From Methylopumilus sp009926035 (GTDB taxonomy: Bacteria; Pseudomonadota; Gammaproteobacteria; Burkholderiales; Methylophilaceae), in NCBI GenBank assembly GCA_041165405.1, contig JBEANL010000020.1, positions 1-11,200 of the forward strand: a stretch of DNA of 11,200 nucleotides. Reading direction: 5' to 3'. Of this stretch, positions 1 through 5,067 are shown piece after piece; position 1 is the first letter of the stretch; every line of letters starts with the position of its first letter. A program made the position numbers and the translations under genes. Under the pieces are notes generated by a model. That model was not told the DNA's origin, ran no database searches, and saw nothing but the letters and a program-made list of their open reading frames with translations.

Positions 1-152
1 TCTTTAACTTCAATTTCACTAAGCTCAATTTTTTTATAATAAAAATTTTCCTTTTCAGTTGTGTTTGCAAAAGAAACACCCGACAGTAAGCTTCCTAGAA
101 AGAGGTAAGTTAATGTTTTATATAGATTTTTTAATTTATTGTATATATCCAC
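1..152 (-). CDS. Probable TonB-dependent outer-membrane receptor, N-terminal fragment (cut by window edge)
   Basis: Reading the minus strand from a GTG at 152-150 gives 50 codons that stay open to the window edge. The product starts with a lysine-containing n-region, then a hydrophobic stretch (about residues 14-28, YLFLGSLLSGVSF) and an Ala at position 29 that suits signal peptidase I. The mature start ends in IELSEIEVK, which resembles the short linker before the plug of TonB-dependent receptors. GTG was chosen because no in-frame ATG exists near it and because a promoter-like pair ends just upstream. A Fur box overlaps that promoter, so an iron-related role (siderophore, haem or iron-complex uptake) is likely by inference. 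The plug and barrel lie outside the window, so the family call rests on context. Other Fur-controlled exported proteins cannot be excluded. Confidence 0.55.
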   Translation of the reverse strand, partial: MDIYNKLKNLYKTLTYLFLGSLLSGVSFANTTEKENFYYKKIELSEIEVK

Positions 153-158
153 ATCTAA

Positions 159-187
159 ATGATAATCATTCTCATTTAAAACATCAA
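159..187 (-). promoter_or_regulatory. Sigma70-like promoter of the leftward receptor gene
   Basis: On the minus strand TTGATG (187-182) and TATCAT (164-159) are separated by exactly 17 bases. Only six bases lie between the -10 element and the GTG start at 152. Transcription would therefore begin at or next to the start codon, giving a leaderless or nearly leaderless mRNA. This agrees with the lack of a Shine-Dalgarno sequence. It is a prediction from motif and spacing only. Confidence 0.5.
160..174 (-). promoter_or_regulatory. Fur box (iron-responsive operator)
   Basis: The 15 bases TGATAATCATTCTCA match the classical 7-1-7 Fur site TGATAATCATTATCA at 14 of 15 positions. The site overlaps the -10 region and spacer of the promoter for the leftward receptor gene, the expected place for iron-dependent repression. 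The divergent tsaC starts about 138 bases away and is less likely to be controlled by it. Confidence 0.8.
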
Positions 188-311
188 GGAAAATATTAAT
201 TTATATATTTTCAGCGTGGGGGCTGTTTTACAACACTAAGTTAGAGATAAGTCATAAAAGTGATAAAAGCAGAAAAATTTTCACTTTTTTAATTAAAATG
301 ATTTAAATCGT

Positions 312-1280
312 ATGAAAACCATTCTTCTTAAATCAAATGACAGTGACGTAAATAAGGCATCTCAATTGCTTTCTGATGGCAAACTGGTTGCCATCCCTAC
401 AGAAACTGTTTACGGATTGGCTGCGGATGCGTCAAATATATCCGCCATAAATAAGATTTTTGAAGTTAAAAAAAGACCTCAATCACATCCTTTAATCTTA
501 CATCTCAAAAGCATCGATCAATTAAATGATTGGGCCATTGACATTCCAAGTGACGTCAATATTTTAGCAAAACATTTTTGGCCTGGACCCATGTCACTTT
601 TATTAAAAAAACACCCGGATGTGCTTGGCGAAATTACTGGCGGATCAGACAAAATTTGTATTCGAATCCCTAATCATCCTGTGGCGCTCTCACTGCTCAC
701 AATGCTTAATAAAGGGATTGTCGCGCCATCTGCAAATTTATTTGGTCGTGTAAGCCCAACGTCAGCTAAACATGTCTTGGATGATCTTGATGGAAAAATT
801 TCAGCTATTATTGATGGCGGTCAATGTGAAGTAGGGCTTGAATCTACCATTATTGATTTAACACAAATCCAACCTAAAATACTTCGTCCGGGAGGTTTGC
901 CTATAGCTAATATTGAAGCAGTCTTAGATAAAAAAATTCTGCCTCATTCTAATTCTGATGAGAAAATATCAGGCAACTTATTGAATCATTATCAGCCTAG
1001 AGCATCCGTTCATCCATATAAGAAATCAGCAATTGAAGATTTAATTAACGATATGCCAAAAAATAAATCTGTCTTATTACTTTTAAGTGATATGAACAAA
1101 GACAATATACATATTCATCAAATGCCAAAAGATGCCTACCAATATGGGCAAGTTTTTTACTCGATACTAAGATTAATGGACGATAAAAAATATGAAAAAA
1201 TATATATTGAATTGCCACCCGAAAAATCTGCATGGTATGCAATACATGACAGAATCAAGAAAGCTTCTTTTAAGGCGTAA
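312..1280 (+). CDS. tsaC: Threonylcarbamoyl-AMP synthase (Sua5/YwlC/TsaC family)
   Basis: This cytoplasmic enzyme makes threonylcarbamoyl-AMP from threonine, bicarbonate and ATP. It is the first step of t6A modification at position 37 of ANN-decoding tRNAs; TsaD/B/E then transfer the group. The YrdC-like domain covers about residues 10-205. Its signatures are PTETVYGLAADA (29-40), KKRPQSHPL (53-61), APSANLFGRVSPT (138-150), LESTIID (177-183) and LRPG (191-194). HYQPRA (226-231) is the typical linker into the Sua5 C-terminal domain, which fills the rest of the 322 residues, so this is the long Sua5 type rather than short E. coli TsaC. The start ATG has no Shine-Dalgarno sequence, but MKTILLKSN is a normal N-terminus for the family. 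The gene is monocistronic and converges on a small minus-strand gene, with one base between the two stop codons. Confidence 0.95.
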   Translation: MKTILLKSNDSDVNKASQLLSDGKLVAIPTETVYGLAADASNISAINKIFEVKKRPQSHPLILHLKSIDQLNDWAIDIPSDVNILAKHFWPGPMSLLLKKHPDVLGEITGGSDKICIRIPNHPVALSLLTMLNKGIVAPSANLFGRVSPTSAKHVLDDLDGKISAIIDGGQCEVGLESTIIDLTQIQPKILRPGGLPIANIEAVLDKKILPHSNSDEKISGNLLNHYQPRASVHPYKKSAIEDLINDMPKNKSVLLLLSDMNKDNIHIHQMPKDAYQYGQVFYSILRLMDDKKYEKIYIELPPEKSAWYAIHDRIKKASFKA

Positions 1281-1281
1281 A

Positions 1282-1404
1282 TTATTTATTTAGAAGATAG
1301 AGCATTAAGCCAAGATATAGAAAAGCAAAAATAGCGAGAATCCAAAAGACCTTAAGCATATTTGTATTAATGTCTGAAAGTTTTTGATGTATTTTTTTAG
1401 CCAC
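1282..1404 (-). CDS. 40-residue single-pass membrane microprotein
   Basis: A GTG at 1404-1402 opens 40 codons ending in TAA at 1284-1282. GGGAG lies six bases upstream (1415-1411 on the minus strand), one of the strongest Shine-Dalgarno sites in the window. The product has a polar basic head (MAKKIHQKLSDINTN), then a continuous hydrophobic segment (about residues 17-38, LKVFWILAIFAFLYLGLMLY) and a short LLNK tail. It should be a single-span inner-membrane protein with a cytoplasmic N-terminus by the positive-inside rule. It lies 55 bases downstream of the deacetylase gene on the same strand and may share its transcript. I do not recognise the family; function is unknown. Confidence 0.6.
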   Translation of the reverse strand: MAKKIHQKLSDINTNMLKVFWILAIFAFLYLGLMLYLLNK

Positions 1405-1459
1405 AATTAACTCCCAGAAAAATATATTTTACTTTATAAAAGCATGAGGATGATTTGAA

Positions 1460-2521
1460 TTATAAATTATTATGATTAGATATCATTGCGTTCAGAATAC
1501 TTTCTGAAGCATCTTTTATATTTGTTGGCTCATAGCCTCCTTCTAAGACAAACATCAAGCGATTCATGGAGTATTTTTTTGCAAGTGATAATAAAATATC
1601 AGTAGCTTTTTTGTAACCATCATTTGAGTACTTTAATTGTCCAAGCAAATCATTTTCATGTGCATCAAATCCAGCAGAGACTAAAATAAATTCTGGTTTA
1701 AACTTGTCCATAGCAGGTATTAATTGATGAGTTAAACCTTCAATGAATTCTTTATCTCCTGCACCTTTTGGTAAATCGATATTTAACGTAAAACCATATC
1801 CATCAGCAATACCTCGCTCACTTTGACGTCCCGTGCCAGGATAAAAAGGATGTTGATGAATGCTAAAATAAAATACTGAATTATCACTATAAAAAATATC
1901 TTGCGTTCCATTGCCGTGATGAACATCAAAATCCACAATTAAGATATGCTTAATTCCATATTTATTTTGTAAATACTTAGCTGCAATAGCTACATTATTA
2001 AATACACAAAATCCCATCCCTTTATCTCTTGATGCATGGTGTCCAGGAGGTCTTGTGAATGCAAATGCACTAGATACTTTTCTTTGCATAATTTGATCAA
2101 TACCTTCAATCATTGCACCGACAGATTTTCTGGCGACTTGATAAGATTTGTCTGAAATAACCGTATCCCCTGTAGAGAGTGGGGCGATAGATTTATTAAG
2201 ACTTTCTGACTCTAACTTTACAAGATTGATATATTTTTCTGAATGGACAAGCTTTATCACATCCAAGGGTGCATAACCAAAAGAGGGCCATATCAAATTC
2301 GATTTAAATGAATAATCTTTTTTAAGAAAGTTAATGGTAGGAGTAATGCGATTTGGATTTTCAGGATGATTGGGTCCGGTGTTATGAAGCAGAAATTCCT
2401 CATCATAAAGAACAGCAATTTTTAATATCTTTTTTTCTGATTCTGCTATTAATTCTAAGGGCTGAAGAAGTGAAATCATCACTAAAAAATGATAAAAATA
2501 TTTCATGTAAATGAGACGCAT
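1460..2521 (-). CDS. Exported histone-deacetylase-family amidohydrolase
   Basis: This is a class II HDAC / acetylpolyamine-amidohydrolase-type zinc hydrolase, a family that removes acyl groups from amines such as acetyl-lysine or acetylpolyamines. All family signatures are present: NHPENPNR (51-58), RPPGHHA with the His161-His162 dyad, GFCVFNN (170-176), DFDVHHGNGT (197-206) with zinc ligands Asp199 and His201, AGFDAHENDLLG (283-294) with the third ligand Asp286, and EGGY with the catalytic Tyr330. The enzyme should be active. Unusually, residues 6-26 (MKYFYHFLVMISLLQPLELIA) look like a signal peptide, so it may act in the periplasm. The ATG at 2506 (Met6) is an alternative start that gives a cleaner signal peptide. 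No Shine-Dalgarno site is visible at either start. Its natural substrate cannot be told from sequence. Confidence 0.88.
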   Translation of the reverse strand: MRLIYMKYFYHFLVMISLLQPLELIAESEKKILKIAVLYDEEFLLHNTGPNHPENPNRITPTINFLKKDYSFKSNLIWPSFGYAPLDVIKLVHSEKYINLVKLESESLNKSIAPLSTGDTVISDKSYQVARKSVGAMIEGIDQIMQRKVSSAFAFTRPPGHHASRDKGMGFCVFNNVAIAAKYLQNKYGIKHILIVDFDVHHGNGTQDIFYSDNSVFYFSIHQHPFYPGTGRQSERGIADGYGFTLNIDLPKGAGDKEFIEGLTHQLIPAMDKFKPEFILVSAGFDAHENDLLGQLKYSNDGYKKATDILLSLAKKYSMNRLMFVLEGGYEPTNIKDASESILNAMISNHNNL

Positions 2522-2536
2522 TATTTTGATAAGTTT

Positions 2537-2565
2537 ATTGTATTATCTAAGCGTCATTATATAAA
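2537..2565. promoter_or_regulatory. Overlapping divergent promoters between the deacetylase and DUF4399 genes
   Basis: On the plus strand TTGTAT (2538-2543) and TATAAA (2560-2565) are 16 bases apart and end ten bases before the ATG at 2576. On the minus strand TTTATA (2565-2560) and TACAAT (2542-2537) are 17 bases apart and end 15 bases before the ATG at 2521. The same block of DNA would thus serve as -35 of one promoter and -10 of the other. Both starts would have very short leaders, consistent with the absence of Shine-Dalgarno sites. The -35 matches are weak, so this is a tentative call. Confidence 0.35.
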
Positions 2566-2575
2566 TCTATTACCA

Positions 2576-3001
2576 ATGAAAATAAAAACACTTTTTTTTA
2601 TAGGGTTATCTGCCTTATCATTTTCATCTTATACATTTTCTTATCCGAGAAATGATGCTCCAGTTCAAGAACCCTCTGTTGATTTTTTAAATCTTAAAGA
2701 TGGTGATCAAGTCTCAAATCCTTTCAAGGTAGTATTTAAAGCCAATGGTATCCGAACAGAGCCAGCAGGCGAATTTAAAGAGGGCTCTGGACACCATCAT
2801 TTGTTAATTAATCAGCCTTATATAGAAAAAGGCAATACGATTCCTGCGGATTCAAATCATTTACATTTTGGAAAAGGACAGACCGAAACCGAGCTTAATC
2901 TAAATGCCGGTGTGTATACTCTTACCCTTCAATTTGCCGATGGATATCACCGATCTTATGGGAAGACTCTAAGTAAGACTATTCAGATTGAAGTGAAGTA
3001 A
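2576..3001 (+). CDS. DUF4399 family exported protein
   Basis: The 141-residue product has a clear signal peptide (MKIKTLFFIGLSALSFSSYT, cleavage probably near residue 22) followed by one small beta-rich domain. The DUF4399 hallmarks are visible: PSVDFLNLKDGDQVSNPF (33-50), GSGHHHLLIN (70-79), NHLHFGKGQTETEL (94-107) and a C-terminal strand pair that includes YTLTLQFADGYHRSYG (114-129). The conserved His cluster (GHHHLLIN and NHLHF) could bind metal, but no function is established for the family. The ATG at 2576 was chosen over the in-frame ATG at 2489. The longer reading would put 29 non-signal residues before the signal peptide and overlap the divergent gene. The protein is probably periplasmic. 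A cation-transporter-like gene follows after 16 bases. Confidence 0.82.
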   Translation: MKIKTLFFIGLSALSFSSYTFSYPRNDAPVQEPSVDFLNLKDGDQVSNPFKVVFKANGIRTEPAGEFKEGSGHHHLLINQPYIEKGNTIPADSNHLHFGKGQTETELNLNAGVYTLTLQFADGYHRSYGKTLSKTIQIEVK

Positions 3002-3017
3002 AACTTAAAATATCTCT

Positions 3018-3611
3018 ATGGTTAGCAATAAAGAAGATTTATTTAAAAAATCGGTTCTTCTGGTAGCTTTAGCTAACCTAAGTTATTTTTTTGTTGAATT
3101 TTTTGTAGCGCGCAATATTCATGCCACTTCTCTTTTTGCGGATAGTATTGATTTTCTGGAAGATGCATCAATTAATCTTCTTATTTTTATTGCATTGCAT
3201 TGGACCTCTCAAAATAAAGCAAGACTTGGAAAACTCTTAGCCGTGATTTTAGTAATTCCTGCATTCGCTTTTTTATATACAGCTTGGCAAAAATTTTATA
3301 TACCATTAGTTCCAGATCCCTCCATACTCTCTATGACTGGGCTTGGTGCTTTATTGATTAATTTTAGTTGCGCATATGTCTTAATGCAATTTAGGTATTA
3401 TCAAGGGAGTTTATCGCGAGCTGCTTTTCTTTCAGCTCGAAATGATGCATATGCTAATCTAGCCATTATCATTGCTGGATTAATAAGCTTTAATTGGTAT
3501 TCAATATGGCCTGACTTGGTTGTTGGTTTTTTTATTATGGTAATTAATCTTGATGCAGCTAGGGAAATCTGGGAGGCTTCAGATAGGGAAGATTTAGAAT
3601 TGAAGCCTTAG
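3018..3611 (+). CDS. Minimal CDF-like cation transporter (membrane domain only)
   Basis: The 197-residue protein has about six membrane segments, around residues 12-30, 37-61, 72-92, 105-124, 143-159 and 163-178. The layout and motifs recall the cation diffusion facilitator family. SLFADSIDFLEDAS (38-51) corresponds to the TM2 metal site, with Asp42, Asp45 and Asp49 available. SARNDAYANLA (139-149) corresponds to the TM5 site with Asp143. WPDLVVG (164-170) matches the WPDPIVG-type TM6 motif. The His found at the TM2 site of Zn-specific members is replaced by Asp45. The C-terminal cytoplasmic dimerisation domain of full-length CDF proteins (about 300 residues) is missing and the gene ends cleanly. 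Metal export is inferred; the ion is unknown. No Shine-Dalgarno sequence is visible. It is probably co-transcribed with the DUF4399 gene. Confidence 0.72.
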   Translation: MVSNKEDLFKKSVLLVALANLSYFFVEFFVARNIHATSLFADSIDFLEDASINLLIFIALHWTSQNKARLGKLLAVILVIPAFAFLYTAWQKFYIPLVPDPSILSMTGLGALLINFSCAYVLMQFRYYQGSLSRAAFLSARNDAYANLAIIIAGLISFNWYSIWPDLVVGFFIMVINLDAAREIWEASDREDLELKP

Positions 3612-3663
3612 AGTTTTTTAATCAAGAAATGAACAAATATAGAATGTTTTAGTCATATAGAAA

Positions 3664-4320
3664 ATGAAATTTATTTTTACTATGATTTCTTTAATGTCCT
3701 TGCTCGGTATTGCAGGGTGCCAACATCTTTCGCAAAAAAATCCAACACTTAAAGCTGAGCTTACTGTTTTTCATGAACTTCCAAAAGACTTTAAACCTTC
3801 TACCGTTGCTATTGTGCCTTGGCATCAATCTCAAAAAAGCTCTTTAGAGTTTAAGAATTATTCGGCCATTTTAAAAGAGCGTATCGAGAAATTGGGCTTT
3901 ACTGTCGTAGACCATTCTAAAAAACCTGAACTGCTCCTTTTCTTTGATTATGGAGACGACAATGGCAAGGAAATGACTGAAACCTACACCATTCCTGATT
4001 TTGGTATGATCGGTTATACAGGCTACTCTTTAAATTCCTGGGGTATGTATACCGGTATGCCTATGTATGGATATCGGGGTTATCAAACCCATATTAATAA
4101 ATATACTTTATTTACACGATATATTCGTATTGATATAGCGCAGCCCAAAACCAAGGGTACTGAGCTTGATAAAATTTATGAAGGCCATTTAAAAAGCAAA
4201 GGTACATGTTCAAAACTTACTGTGACGCTTCCATATCTCATTGATATGTATTTCCAGAATTTCCCTGGGAAAAATAATGATACGCAGTCTCTTGAAAAAT
4301 CTTGGAATGGTGTTTGCTAA
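3664..4320 (+). CDS. DUF4136-like outer-membrane lipoprotein
   Basis: The signal peptide ends in a lipobox, LGIAGC, with the lipidated Cys at residue 19. Gln at +2 is not the Asp inner-membrane retention signal, so outer-membrane sorting by Lol is expected. The mature part resembles DUF4136 lipoproteins: a strand pair with FKPSTVAIVPWHQ (43-55), a helix with YSAILKERIEKLGFTVVD, and PELLLFFDYGDDNG. A Gly/Tyr/Met-rich loop (about residues 113-139) is followed by a strand with TLFTRYIRIDI. The family may have a structural or assembly role in the envelope, but its biochemistry is unknown. Cys residues near 182 and at the C-terminus (218) could form a disulfide. The next gene starts nine bases after the stop, so the two are probably co-expressed. 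Confidence 0.75.
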   Translation: MKFIFTMISLMSLLGIAGCQHLSQKNPTLKAELTVFHELPKDFKPSTVAIVPWHQSQKSSLEFKNYSAILKERIEKLGFTVVDHSKKPELLLFFDYGDDNGKEMTETYTIPDFGMIGYTGYSLNSWGMYTGMPMYGYRGYQTHINKYTLFTRYIRIDIAQPKTKGTELDKIYEGHLKSKGTCSKLTVTLPYLIDMYFQNFPGKNNDTQSLEKSWNGVC

Positions 4321-4329
4321 TTTTTTAAC

Positions 4330-4959
4330 ATGAAATCTTTAGCTTTTAAAAATTTAATCCTCTTTCTCCCTCTTATCCCAAGCATATGTTTTGCAAAAGA
4401 TTGGAATTTTGATGTCTTTATGGATGACAAATTAATTGGAGAGCACTCTTTTCAGCTCAGAGAACAAGATAAATTTAATCAGCTCACCAGTAATGCTCAG
4501 TTTAAAGTAACACTTTTATCTATTCCAGTTTATAAGTATAAACATCTATCGCAAGAGTTATGGAATAAAGACTGTTTGCATACCGTTGAATCTTCGACAC
4601 AAGATGGGGGAGTTGATTACAAAGTATTAGGTAAAACAGAAGCCAATACTTTTAAATTAATTGAACCTGCTAAAGAAGCATTTGTAGCAGATTGCCCGAT
4701 GACATTTAGCTATTGGAATCCTCTTATGCTAAAGCAAAAAAAACTTTTAAATGTTCAGACAGGGGAATACCCGGAAGTATCGATTAAATATTTGGGTAAA
4801 AAGTCTATTAAGGTTAAAAATGAAAATTTAGAAGCTGATTCCTATGAGCTTTTAGCACCTAAAATTAATATACAGCTTTGGTATAAAGATAACAAGGAAT
4901 GGGTTAAGTTAGAATCTATCACGCCTGATAATCATCATATTGTTTATACACTTAAGTAA
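4330..4959 (+). CDS. DUF6134-like exported protein of unknown function
   Basis: A 209-residue protein with a signal peptide (residues 1-22, ending ICFA before KDW). The mature part is predicted to be mostly beta-strand. Its opening, WNFDVFMDDKLIGEHSFQL (25-43), is the pattern I associate with DUF6134 proteins, and the C-terminal part (IQLWYKDNKEWVKLESIT) resembles the end of that family. The repeated alternation of short strands suggests a beta-sandwich or barrel-like lipid-binding fold, but that is inference. Two Cys residues in the mature part (near 81 and 122) could pair in the periplasm. It lies nine bases after the lipoprotein gene and probably works in the envelope with it. No Shine-Dalgarno site is visible. 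Confidence 0.65.
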   Translation: MKSLAFKNLILFLPLIPSICFAKDWNFDVFMDDKLIGEHSFQLREQDKFNQLTSNAQFKVTLLSIPVYKYKHLSQELWNKDCLHTVESSTQDGGVDYKVLGKTEANTFKLIEPAKEAFVADCPMTFSYWNPLMLKQKKLLNVQTGEYPEVSIKYLGKKSIKVKNENLEADSYELLAPKINIQLWYKDNKEWVKLESITPDNHHIVYTLK

Positions 4960-5067
4960 ATATCATTGATAGAAGCCTTGGGGTAATTAATACCAGATTA
5001 TTCAAACAATCCTGCAATTAGTTTTTTTATGGTAATTTCTAAAGTATAGAAAATTTACTATTTCCAC

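Noticed and set aside
256..288. AAAAGTGA / TCACTTTT inverted repeat before tsaC with a T-run
   Set aside because: The stem is almost all A/T with a 17-base loop, no gene lies upstream on that strand to be terminated, and such pairs are common by chance here.
1045..1242. 65-codon minus-strand ORF inside tsaC
   Set aside because: Lies wholly within a strongly supported gene, has no recognisable motif and no Shine-Dalgarno site.
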